From positions 1 to 5,091 of the forward strand of contig DJIE01000020.1 in NCBI GenBank assembly GCA_002433465.1: a stretch of 5,091 nt of DNA, written 5' to 3'. Of this stretch, positions 1-5,091 are shown piece after piece. How positions within the stretch are numbered: position 1 is the first letter of the stretch; every line of letters begins with the position of its first letter. This DNA is from Salinisphaera sp. UBA6602 (GTDB lineage: Bacteria > Pseudomonadota > Gammaproteobacteria > Nevskiales > Salinisphaeraceae). The notes under the pieces were generated by a model. It saw only the letters and a list, made by a program, of their open reading frames with translations, was not told the origin of the DNA and did no database searches. A program made the translations under genes and the position numbers.

Positions 1-57
1 TCCGTGCTCGCCCAGGCCAACCAGAGCACCCAGGGCGTGCTCTCCCTGCTCCGCTAG
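1..57 (+). CDS. fliC: Flagellin, C-terminal end (partial, 5' cut by window)
   Basis: The window opens in frame and reads 18 codons to a TAG at 55-57. The peptide is SVLAQANQSTQGVLSLLR. The AQAN...VLSLLR ending is the conserved C-terminus of bacterial flagellin, the helix of the D0 domain that packs in the filament core and is needed for polymerisation. Flagellin is exported through the flagellar type III system and assembles outside the cell. Only the tail is visible, so filament type, length and variable domain cannot be judged. Whether it is the only flagellin gene of the genome is also unknown, so the symbol is a family-level name. It points toward fliE and is separated from it by a terminator. 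Alternatives are few: flagellin-like hook-associated proteins such as FlgL share a related end, but this ending fits flagellin best. Confidence 0.85.
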   Translation, partial: SVLAQANQSTQGVLSLLR

Positions 58-67
58 GCAGCGGATC

Positions 68-81
68 GTCTCGCAAGAGAC
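68..81 (+). other. Small hairpin with GNRA-type tetraloop after the flagellin stop
   Basis: GTCTC (68-72) and GAGAC (77-81) form a perfect 5-bp stem closed by the tetraloop GCAA (73-76). It lies 10 bases after the flagellin stop and just before the terminator. In a plus-strand transcript it could add 3'-end stability to flagellin mRNA. This is inferred from the fold alone, and so short a stem could be chance. Confidence 0.35.
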
Positions 82-84
82 AAA

Positions 85-114
85 AAAAGAGGGCGCCCCA
101 GGGCGCCCTCTTTT
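85..114. terminator. Bidirectional intrinsic terminator between flagellin and fliE
   Basis: A perfect 13-bp inverted repeat pairs 85-97 (AAAAGAGGGCGCC) with 102-114 (GGCGCCCTCTTTT) around a 4-base loop, CCAG. The stem core is GC-rich, with A residues on the left flank and T residues on the right, so it can terminate in both directions. It starts 27 bases after the flagellin stop and 21 bases beyond the fliE stop on the other strand. The minus-strand product has the longer U-tract (seven, from the A run at 82-88). The plus-strand U-tract is four (111-114), so termination may be better for fliE than for flagellin. The position between two convergent genes supports the call. Confidence 0.9.
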
Positions 115-135
115 CGTTGCAGCGCGTGAACAGCG

Positions 136-498
136 CTATACCTGCATGTTCATGATCTCACGATAGGCACTCACGACGCGGTTGCGCACCTGTACGCCCA
201 TTTCGAAGGCGAGCCCCGCCTTCTGCATGTCGACCATCACATCGTTGATGCCAACCCCGGGCACCCCGCGCTCGAACGCATGGCCCTGGGCCACAGCGCT
301 CTGCTTCATGCCATCGATGCGGTCGATCGCGGCGACCAGCGCGTTGGAGAAATCCACGGCTTCCGTCTTTTCGCCGCTTTTCGCCACTGCCTGTGCACCG
401 GGCTGCACGCCTGGCTGAACGCCACCGGGGCCGGCCTGATTCGCCGTGGCCTGAAGCTGTTGCAGCACGCTGTTGAGATTGACTGCCGAGATACTCAT
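136..498 (-). CDS. fliE: FliE, flagellar hook-basal body adaptor protein
   Basis: This 120-residue protein belongs to the FliE family, the small component that joins the MS ring and export gate to the proximal rod. It is among the first substrates exported by the flagellar type III apparatus. Residues 1-20 form the N-terminal helix. Residues 22-45 are a Gly/Pro/Gln/Ala-rich linker containing VQPGVQPG. Residues 48-120 are the conserved domain, with INDVMVDMQKAGLAFEM at 84-100 and the signature VQVRN...AYREIMNMQV at 102-120. Family members are usually about 100-115 residues, so this one is slightly long because of the linker. The ATG at 496-498 is preceded by GAGGG (minus strand, 508-512) with a 9-base spacer, which supports this start. 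It is divergent from fliF, as in enterobacteria, and convergent with flagellin. It has no signal peptide, as expected for a type III substrate. Confidence 0.95.
   Translation of the reverse strand: MSISAVNLNSVLQQLQATANQAGPGGVQPGVQPGAQAVAKSGEKTEAVDFSNALVAAIDRIDGMKQSAVAQGHAFERGVPGVGINDVMVDMQKAGLAFEMGVQVRNRVVSAYREIMNMQV
401..424 (-). repeat. 12-base tandem duplication encoding VQPG-VQPG in fliE
   Basis: Two adjacent 12-base units on the plus strand, GGCTGCACGCCT (401-412) and GGCTGAACGCCA (413-424), match at 10 of 12 bases. On the minus strand they encode the doubled GVQP/VQPG motif in the FliE linker (about residues 26-34). Unit length is four codons, so gain or loss keeps the frame. It lies outside the conserved FliE domain and probably changes only linker length. 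Confidence 0.6.
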
Positions 499-565
499 TG
501 AGCCCTACCCTCGTGAAATGCGACCGGGGTACGTTGGCCGAATTGGCACGGCACCCCATTTGACG

Positions 566-609
566 AATTGCAGGGTAGCGCAGGCGCAAGCGATCTAATC
601 CGCCCAATT
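566..609. promoter_or_regulatory. Weak dyad resembling an FlhDC box
   Basis: The left half AATTGCAGGGTAGCG (566-580) matches the FlhDC half-site as I recall it (AAYGSNNAAATARCG) at 9 of 13 defined positions. After a 10-base spacer (581-590), the expected spacing, the right half starting CGATCTAATC (591-605) matches the inverted half at only 5 of 13. The outer ends AATTG (566-570) and CAATT (605-609) are symmetric. Its place between divergent fliE and fliF is where FlhD4C2 binds in enterobacteria. The poor right half keeps this speculative. Confidence 0.2.
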
Positions 610-663
610 GCCGCCCAAAAAGAGGGCTTATTCGTCCTTTGATTTTCTCGCGGTGCTGAATAA

Positions 664-679
664 TGGCCTTCGTCCTGCT
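664..679 (+). promoter_or_regulatory. Sigma-54-like -24/-12 element upstream of fliF
   Basis: TGGCCTTCGTCCTGCT matches the sigma-54 consensus TGGCACGNNNNTTGCW at 8 of 12 defined positions. The near-invariant GG (665-666) and GC (677-678) are at exact spacing. A start near 690 would give fliF a leader of roughly 90 bases. Many gammaproteobacteria drive fliF operons with RpoN and FleQ, so this is plausible. However, the gene order is of the FlhDC type, and the -24 box lacks its usual ACG. No activator site was recognised. Confidence 0.35.
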
Positions 680-721
680 GGGGCTGCGGCGCACGCGCGC
701 TGCATCAACGGCAGCACCCAG
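678..721 (+). other. Imperfect stem-loop upstream of fliF
   Basis: CTGGGGCTGC (678-687) pairs with GCAGCACCCAG (711-721) over 10 bp, with one bulged A at 716 and a 23-base GC-rich loop. If transcription begins upstream of 678 the hairpin would sit in the fliF leader, and if the sigma-54-like start near 690 is used it would not form in RNA. There is no U-tract, so it is not a terminator. Its function is unknown and it may be incidental in GC-rich DNA. Confidence 0.3.
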
Positions 722-780
722 GGGCCGGGCTCGACTATCAACAGCCGCGGCAATCGCACATCAAGCAACGAGGAAAGAGC

Positions 781-2460
781 ATGGCGACAGCGGATACGGC
801 AGTCGCAGCAGCCGAGGCCAAGCCCGGCGTGCTGGAGCAGCTACGCGCAAACCCGCGTCTGCCGTTGATTGTAGGTGTCGCGATAGCCGTGACCCTGCTG
901 GTGGCCATGGCGATGTGGTCCATGGGTCCTAGTTACGGCGTATTGTTCTCGAACTTGAACGACCGCGACGGCGGCGAAATCATCGCCAAACTCGAACAGA
1001 TGCAGGTGCCCTACGAGTTCGCGGGCAATGGCAACACGATCATGGTGCCCACCGACATGATCGACCGTACGCGCCTGACCCTGGCCGGCGAAGGCCTGCC
1101 CAACGGCGGCGGCGTGGGCTTCGAGCTGATGGACAACCAGTCCTTCGGCATCAGCCAGTTCGCCGAACACGTCAACTACAAGCGTGCGCTCGAAGGCGAG
1201 CTGGCACGTTCCATCGAAAGCATGGACGCGGTCGCCAAGGCGCGCGTTCATCTGGCCATCCCCGAATCCTCGGTATTCGTGCGCGAGCGCGAAAAGCCCA
1301 GCGCCTCCATCGTGCTCGACCTTTATCGCGGTCGCGCGCTGGGCGAAGGCCAGGTAACGGCGATCGTCAACCTCGTGGCCAGCAGCGTGACCAACCTGCC
1401 CACCGAAAGCGTCACCGTGGTCGACGGCTCCGGCAAACTGCTGTCCGACAATGCCGCCACCGCGGGCAATGCCACCGATGGCTCACAGCTGGAATACGTC
1501 GACCGGATCGAGCGCAGCTACCGCGACCGAATCGAATCCATCCTCGCGCCCATCGTCGGCCGCGACAACATCCGTGCGCGCGTGGTCGCCGACGTGGATT
1601 TCTCTTCCAACGAACAGACCGAAGAGCTCTACGCACCCAATGGCGACCCTACCCAGGCCGCAATCCGCAGCGAACAGCGCAGCGCCACGCGCTCGAACGG
1701 TGGCCCGGGTACGGGCGGCGTTCCCGGCGCGCTGAGCAACCAGCCCAGCCCGGAAATCGATTCGCCCATCAACAACAAGAACACCACCACCACCGCCAAC
1801 AACAACAATAATGCTGAAGGCGCCAAGGGCTCCACGGTCAGCAACGCCACCATCAACTACGAGGTCAACCGCACCATTCGCCATACCCGCGAGCAAAGCG
1901 GCCAGGTTCAACGGCTGTCGGCTGCGGTGGTCGTCAACTATCCGATGCAGGCGAACGCCGAAGGCGAAATGCAGCCGATGCCGCTGGCCGAAGAACAGAT
2001 GAACCAGATCAAGAGCCTGGTGCGCGAAGCGATGGGCTTTTCGGTGGCGCGTGGCGACTCGCTTGAAGTCATCAACATGCCGTTCACCGACCAGCCCGAG
2101 AACGTGGTCGAGCCGGGCGTGCCGTGGTGGCAGGATCGCCAGCTCATCGCCATGGTCGAGAGCGCGGTCAAGTATCTGCTGTTGGCCATCGCTGCCTGGA
2201 TCGTATGGCGTCGACTGGTCAAGCCGCTGCTCGACCAGGTGCCGCGTGCCCCGGTACGCCTGGCCGATGCAAAAGCCGAAGCCGGCGCCGTGGCCGAGGA
2301 GTCGGACGAAGGCAATGAAGACCTGCGCGCGGCCATCGAAGCCGGCCGTGGCAAGCGACGCCAGCAGGATGCGTTGCTGACCACGACCCGCGAAGCCGCC
2401 AAGAACGACCCGAAACTCGTCGCCGCCATCATCAAGAGCTGGATGCATAGCAATGCCTAG
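781..2460 (+). CDS. fliF: FliF, flagellar MS-ring protein
   Basis: FliF builds the MS ring in the inner membrane, the base on which the motor, export gate and rod assemble. The protein has 559 residues, close to the enterobacterial length of about 550-560. Transmembrane helix 1 lies at about 27-47. The periplasmic YscJ/FliF-type ring-building domains follow at about 50-217, with the conserved ISQFAEHVNYKRALEGELAR at 124-143. RBM3 spans about 236-440 and is interrupted by a variable loop (about 285-355) rich in Gly, Pro, Asn and Thr. It resumes with the conserved NYEVNRTIRHT at 359-369. Transmembrane helix 2 is at about 463-481. The cytoplasmic tail ends in the FliG-binding segment (about 535-559, NDPKLVAAIIKSWM). 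The ATG follows GAGGA (770-774) with a 6-base spacer. It is the first gene of the plus-strand operon, and its TAG lies inside the fliG start region (8-base overlap). Confidence 0.97.
   Translation: MATADTAVAAAEAKPGVLEQLRANPRLPLIVGVAIAVTLLVAMAMWSMGPSYGVLFSNLNDRDGGEIIAKLEQMQVPYEFAGNGNTIMVPTDMIDRTRLTLAGEGLPNGGGVGFELMDNQSFGISQFAEHVNYKRALEGELARSIESMDAVAKARVHLAIPESSVFVREREKPSASIVLDLYRGRALGEGQVTAIVNLVASSVTNLPTESVTVVDGSGKLLSDNAATAGNATDGSQLEYVDRIERSYRDRIESILAPIVGRDNIRARVVADVDFSSNEQTEELYAPNGDPTQAAIRSEQRSATRSNGGPGTGGVPGALSNQPSPEIDSPINNKNTTTTANNNNNAEGAKGSTVSNATINYEVNRTIRHTREQSGQVQRLSAAVVVNYPMQANAEGEMQPMPLAEEQMNQIKSLVREAMGFSVARGDSLEVINMPFTDQPENVVEPGVPWWQDRQLIAMVESAVKYLLLAIAAWIVWRRLVKPLLDQVPRAPVRLADAKAEAGAVAEESDEGNEDLRAAIEAGRGKRRQQDALLTTTREAAKNDPKLVAAIIKSWMHSNA
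1771..1812 (+). repeat. Asn/Thr trinucleotide-like tract inside fliF
   Basis: Fourteen codons (FliF residues 331-344) are almost all AAC/AAT or ACC: NNKNTTTTANNNNN. At DNA level this is a run of near-identical triplets (AAC x2, ACC x4, AAC x3, AAT x2). It stands out by low GC in a high-GC gene. It falls in the variable RBM3 loop, where enterobacterial FliF is also Asn/Thr-rich, so it is tolerated. Slippage in multiples of three would change loop length without a frameshift. Confidence 0.75.
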
Positions 2461-3457
2461 ACAAATGTTCAACGAAACCGGCAGTGAGTCCAGCGCCATC
2501 CTGATGATGACGCTCGACGAAGACACCGCCGCCGACGTGTTCAAACACCTGTCCACGCGCGACGCTCAGGAACTGGGCATGCGCATGGCCAACCTGCGCA
2601 ACATCTCGAACGAAAAGATCAGCGAAGTCCTGAACAACTTCCACGAGGAATTCGAGCAGGTCAGCGCCGTGAGCATGAATTCGAGCGAGCACATCCGCTC
2701 GGTGCTGACCAAGGCCATGGGCGCCGAGCGGGCGGCCAGCCTGCTCGAGGATATTTTCGATGCCCAGGAAGGCACGGGCATCGATGCGCTGAACATGATG
2801 GAGCCGACGGTCGTCGCCGAAATGATTCGCGACGAGCATCCGCAGATCATCGCCACCATCATGGTGCACCTGGAACGTGCCCAGGCCGCGGAAGTGCTCA
2901 TGCACTTCGACGAGCACCTGCGCAACGACGTGGTACTGCGCGTATCCACTTTCTCCGGCGTGCAGCCGGCCGCGTTGCAGGAACTCACGGAAGTGCTGTC
3001 CGGCCTGCTCGACGGCCAGAACCTCAAGCGTAGCAAGATGGGCGGTGTGCAGACCGCCGCAGAGATTCTCAACCTGATGAACTCGGCCAACGAGGAAAGC
3101 GTGCTCGAGAGCGTGCGTGCCCACGACGACAATCTGGCCCAGAAGATTATCGACCAGATGTTCGTGTTCGAGGATCTGGCCAGCGCCGACGATCGCACCA
3201 TTCAGCGCCTGCTCCAGGAAGTGGACCAGAACAGCCTGGTGGTCGCGCTCAAGGGCACGCCGGAAGAGCTTATCTCGCGCTTTACCTCGAACATGGCCAA
3301 TCGAGCCGCCGAAATGCTGCGCGAAGACATGGAGATGCGCGGCCCGATTCGCGTGTCGCAGGTGGAGACCGAGCGCAAGGCGATCTTGCAGACCGTGCGC
3401 CGTCTGGCCGACGCTGGCGAAATCACCTTGAGCAGTGACGACGACGAATATGTCTGA
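2453..3457 (+). CDS. fliG: FliG, flagellar motor switch protein
   Basis: FliG is the rotor protein of the C-ring. Its N-terminal domain binds FliF, its middle domain binds FliM, and its C-terminal domain meets the MotA stator. At 334 residues it has the normal length (about 331 in E. coli). The N-terminal domain is about residues 5-100, and the middle domain carries the EHPQ motif at 128-131. The conserved LKRSKMGGV linker follows at about 191-199, then the ARM-C/C-terminal region. Torque-helix charges align with E. coli: K267 (K264), R284 (R281), E291 (D288, conservative change), D292 (D289) and R300 (R297). The ATG at 2453 overlaps the fliF stop (ATGCCTAG) with only a weak GGA (2441-2443) upstream, suggesting translational coupling. 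An in-frame ATG at 2465 (residue 5) is a possible alternative start. It is a cytoplasmic peripheral protein with no membrane segment. Confidence 0.97.
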   Translation: MPRQMFNETGSESSAILMMTLDEDTAADVFKHLSTRDAQELGMRMANLRNISNEKISEVLNNFHEEFEQVSAVSMNSSEHIRSVLTKAMGAERAASLLEDIFDAQEGTGIDALNMMEPTVVAEMIRDEHPQIIATIMVHLERAQAAEVLMHFDEHLRNDVVLRVSTFSGVQPAALQELTEVLSGLLDGQNLKRSKMGGVQTAAEILNLMNSANEESVLESVRAHDDNLAQKIIDQMFVFEDLASADDRTIQRLLQEVDQNSLVVALKGTPEELISRFTSNMANRAAEMLREDMEMRGPIRVSQVETERKAILQTVRRLADAGEITLSSDDDEYV

Positions 3458-4142
3458 TCGGTCCCGCGCGAGAAAGGACGCATGGCGCCCTTGGCAGATG
3501 GGCGCGCTGGAACGGCGTGTGCCCCACCGGGATGGAGGCGATGCCGGGGATACGCCGGCACGACGGCGCGAAGACGGCATCAGCTTCGCGCTATTCGAGC
3601 TGGCCAAGGAAGAAGCCGTCGCCAAGGGCCACGAGTCGGGTTATGCCGAAGGCCTGGCGCAAGGCCGTGCCGAAGGCAGGGCCGAGGCCAAGGCAGAACA
3701 CGAACAACGCCTGGCCGCGGAGCTCGACACCCTGCTCGCCCCCATACGCGAATTGAGCGAAGCATTTCGCACGGCCGTCAACGGTCTCAACGACAACGTC
3801 TCTTACGAGCTGGTGGAACTCGCGTTAGAAGCCGGTCACCAGCTCGCCGGCCGCGCGCTGGAGCTCAAGCCGGAACACATCATCGAGGAGATCGAAGCGC
3901 TGATGGCCGAGAACGCCACCATCGGCGGCAAGCCGACGCTGTATGTGAATATCGAAGATCATGCGCTGGTCGAATCGCATCTGGCGCAGACGCTGCAGGC
4001 CGCCGGCTGGGAACTGCGCCCCGACATGGGCCTGGCCCGCGGCGACTGCCGTATTGAAAGCGAACAGCGCGCCATCGATGCCACCGTGGGCGACCGCTGG
4101 GAGCGGCTGCTGCACACCGTCGGCCACGGAGAAGACGTATGA
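3450..4142 (+). CDS. fliH: FliH, regulator and tether of the flagellar export ATPase
   Basis: FliH forms a dimer that binds the N-terminus of FliI, holds the ATPase at the export gate and C-ring, and regulates its hydrolysis. With the ATG at 3450 it has 230 residues, near the E. coli length of 228. The N-terminus [15 protein letters not shown] carries two tryptophans (W12, W15) spaced as the W7/W10 pair of Salmonella FliH, known to contact FlhA. Residues 60-76 form the GxxxG run typical of the family (G60, G64, G68, G72, G76), within a long Ala/Glu-rich helix to about 95. The C-terminal FliI-binding domain covers about 100-225. An upstream in-frame GTG at 3435 would add five residues. The ATG is preferred because it gives an 8-base overlap with fliG (ATGTCTGA) and an MSD start like E. 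coli FliH. Neither start has a clear Shine-Dalgarno, so coupling to fliG is likely. Confidence 0.93.
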   Translation: MSDRSRARKDAWRPWQMGALERRVPHRDGGDAGDTPARRREDGISFALFELAKEEAVAKGHESGYAEGLAQGRAEGRAEAKAEHEQRLAAELDTLLAPIRELSEAFRTAVNGLNDNVSYELVELALEAGHQLAGRALELKPEHIIEEIEALMAENATIGGKPTLYVNIEDHALVESHLAQTLQAAGWELRPDMGLARGDCRIESEQRAIDATVGDRWERLLHTVGHGEDV

Positions 4143-5091
4143 CCAGCACCCCCAGCCCTGTAGCGCAATGGCTCGAGGACCTGCGCGAGGCCCGCCAACA
4201 GGTCAGCCATCTGTCGCGCACCCGTCAGGGCGGCCGGCTGACGCGTGCGACCGGGCTGGTGCTGGAAGCCGTCGGGCTGCAGCTGCCCCTGGGCGCCCAT
4301 TGTATTGTCGAAATCCGCGGCGGCAGCGACTTCGCCGAGGCCGAGGTGGTGGGCTTCAATCAGGAAAAACTCTTGCTGATGCCGTTTGTGGACACGGCTG
4401 AAATGGTGCCGGGCGCGCGCGTGTGGGCCACCCTGCCCCCGCCCGGGGCACAGGCCATCGGCAGCAAGCGCGTGCCGGTGGGAGATAGCCTGCTCGGGCG
4501 CGTGGTCGATGCGCGCGGGCGCGTTCTCGACGGGCGGGGCCCGCTGCACGACGCGGCCCATGCCACGCTGGCGGCGCCGCGTCTCAACCCGCTCGATCGC
4601 GAGCCTATCCACGACGTGCTGGATGTCGGCGTACGCGCGATCAACGCCCTGTTGACGGTCGGACGCGGTCAGCGCCTGGGCCTGTTCGCAGGCTCCGGCG
4701 TGGGCAAGAGCGTGCTGCTGGGCATGATGGCCCGCTTCACCCAGGCCGACGTCATCGTGGTGGGCCTCATCGGCGAGCGCGGGCGCGAGGTCAAGGACTT
4801 CATCGACAACATCCTCGGCACCGAAGGCCTCAAGCGGGCCGTGGTGGTCGCGGCGCCGGCCGACGACTCTGCCCTGCTGCGCCTGCAGGGCGCGGACTAT
4901 GCGACGCGCCTGGCCGAAGACTTTCGCGAACGCGGCAGAAACGTGCTGCTGATCATGGACTCGCTCACGCGCTATGCCATGGCCCAACGCGAGATCGCGC
5001 TGGCCATCGGCGAGCCACCGGCGACCAAGGGCTATCCGCCGTCCGTATTTGCCAAACTGCCCAAACTGGTCGAGCGCGCCGGCAACGACGC
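4139..5091 (+). CDS. fliI: FliI, flagellum-specific type III export ATPase (partial, 3' cut by window)
   Basis: FliI is the cytoplasmic ATPase of flagellar protein export, related to the F1 beta subunit. It works as a hexamer with FliH and FliJ to unfold and deliver rod, hook and filament subunits. The visible part is 317 full codons of an expected 440-460. Residues 1-30 are the FliH-binding N-terminal segment, and [20 protein letters not shown] (33-52) opens the beta-barrel domain. The Walker A loop AGSGVGKS is at 184-191. GERGREV at 212-218 holds the expected catalytic Glu (E213), and Walker B is LLIMD at 270-274, followed by [11 protein letters not shown]. The ATG overlaps the fliH stop as ATGA, with GGAG at 4128-4131 and a 7-base spacer, so coupling plus its own ribosome site are both present. 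No frameshift or damaged motif is seen in this part. Confidence 0.97.
   Translation, partial: MTSTPSPVAQWLEDLREARQQVSHLSRTRQGGRLTRATGLVLEAVGLQLPLGAHCIVEIRGGSDFAEAEVVGFNQEKLLLMPFVDTAEMVPGARVWATLPPPGAQAIGSKRVPVGDSLLGRVVDARGRVLDGRGPLHDAAHATLAAPRLNPLDREPIHDVLDVGVRAINALLTVGRGQRLGLFAGSGVGKSVLLGMMARFTQADVIVVGLIGERGREVKDFIDNILGTEGLKRAVVVAAPADDSALLRLQGADYATRLAEDFRERGRNVLLIMDSLTRYAMAQREIALAIGEPPATKGYPPSVFAKLPKLVERAGND

Larger units (their letters stand above)
499..780. promoter_or_regulatory. Divergent fliE/fliF promoter region (no gene seen)
   Basis: This 282-base stretch separates the start codons of fliE (minus) and fliF (plus) and must hold both promoters. No convincing gene, tRNA or repeat family is visible. 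Direct observations are a fliE Shine-Dalgarno at 508-512, GAGGA for fliF at 770-774, an AT-richer patch at 606-664, and an AATAAT hexamer at 659-664 that matches a sigma-70 -10 box at 5 of 6 positions but has no good -35 box at proper spacing. A sigma-54-like element, an FlhDC-box-like dyad and a hairpin are listed separately. No sigma-28 pattern (TAAA with GCCGATAA) was found on either strand, consistent with early or middle flagellar genes. Confidence 0.7.

Noticed and set aside
121..137. AGCGC/GCGCT hairpin overlapping the fliE stop
   Set aside because: It has only 5 bp with a 7-base loop and no U-tract. The adjacent 85-114 hairpin explains termination.
544..564. TGGCACG at 544-550, a perfect sigma-54 -24 block
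   Set aside because: There is no TTGC at the required spacing. The shifted reading GGCAC-CCCAT-TTGAC (550-564) has GA instead of the near-invariant GC at -12. It was set aside in favour of 664-679.
596..611. Minus-strand GGGCGGCAATTGGGCG with sigma-54-like spacing
   Set aside because: Most positions outside GG/GC disagree with the consensus.
654..669. Minus-strand GG-N10-GC (AGGCCATTATTCAGCA) as a sigma-54 promoter for fliE
   Set aside because: Only 6 of 12 defined positions match, mostly the core dinucleotides, and it overlaps the better plus-strand site. It is not strong enough to list.
1483..2556. 357-codon open frame on the minus strand across fliF
   Set aside because: It is antisense to conserved FliF. 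Its Val/Gly run is the mirror of the Asn/Thr codon tract, so it is a composition shadow.
3435..3449. GTG start for fliH five codons upstream
   Set aside because: It is possible but less likely than ATG 3450, which gives an MSD start like E. coli FliH and a normal short overlap. Neither start has a clear ribosome site.
2432..3625. 397-codon open frame on the minus strand across fliG
   Set aside because: It lies wholly opposite fliG and the start of fliH, is rich in His/Arg/Ala/Val as expected from antisense of GC-rich codons, and shows no recognisable domain. FliG is certain in the sense frame.
3959..4987. 342-codon open frame on the minus strand across fliH/fliI
   Set aside because: It is opposite well conserved FliI catalytic motifs and its protein is low-complexity Arg/Ala/His. 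No family is recognised.
1..5091. CRISPR arrays, tRNA/rRNA genes, insertion sequences, attachment sites
   Set aside because: No spaced direct repeats, cloverleaf, terminal inverted repeats or transposase-like frames were seen. The window is accounted for by flagellar genes and one divergent promoter region.

Overview
This window is an almost fully coding stretch of a high-GC proteobacterial flagellar cluster. It holds the 3' tail of a flagellin gene, then fliE on the minus strand, then fliF-fliG-fliH-fliI on the plus strand. The window edge cuts fliI. The proteins resemble the enterobacterial versions closely: FliG carries EHPQ and the torque-helix charges, FliE ends in the VQVRN...NMQV signature, and FliI has the standard catalytic motifs. 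A fliE gene divergent from a fliFGHI operon is the arrangement of enteric and several beta/gammaproteobacterial flagellar systems. In Pseudomonas-type clusters fliE instead leads the same operon as fliF. I infer a high-GC gammaproteobacterium (Halomonadaceae-like would fit), with a betaproteobacterium as the alternative. The genus cannot be fixed from this window.

Layout. Positions 1-57 are the last 18 codons of flagellin on the plus strand. A bidirectional intrinsic terminator at 85-114 sits between flagellin and the converging fliE (136-498, minus). The 282-base divergent region 499-780 must hold the promoters for both fliE and fliF. I see one sigma-54-like site, one weak dyad resembling an FlhDC box, and one leader hairpin there, and none is decisive. 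From 781 the genes are tightly packed: fliF and fliG overlap by 8 bases, fliG and fliH by 8 bases (with the start preferred here), and fliH and fliI by 4 bases (ATGA). This points to one translationally coupled operon that continues past the window, probably into fliJ.

How the genes work together. FliF forms the MS ring in the inner membrane. FliE joins the MS ring and export gate to the proximal rod. FliG sits on the cytoplasmic face of FliF and receives torque from the stator. FliI is the ATPase of the flagellar type III export apparatus, and FliH is its regulator and tether. Flagellin is the filament subunit that this machine exports.

No novel system is evident. Points worth a second look are the flagellin/fliE junction, the regulatory logic of the divergent promoter region, the Asn/Thr codon tract inside fliF, the tandem duplication in the FliE linker, and the paired 8-base overlaps.
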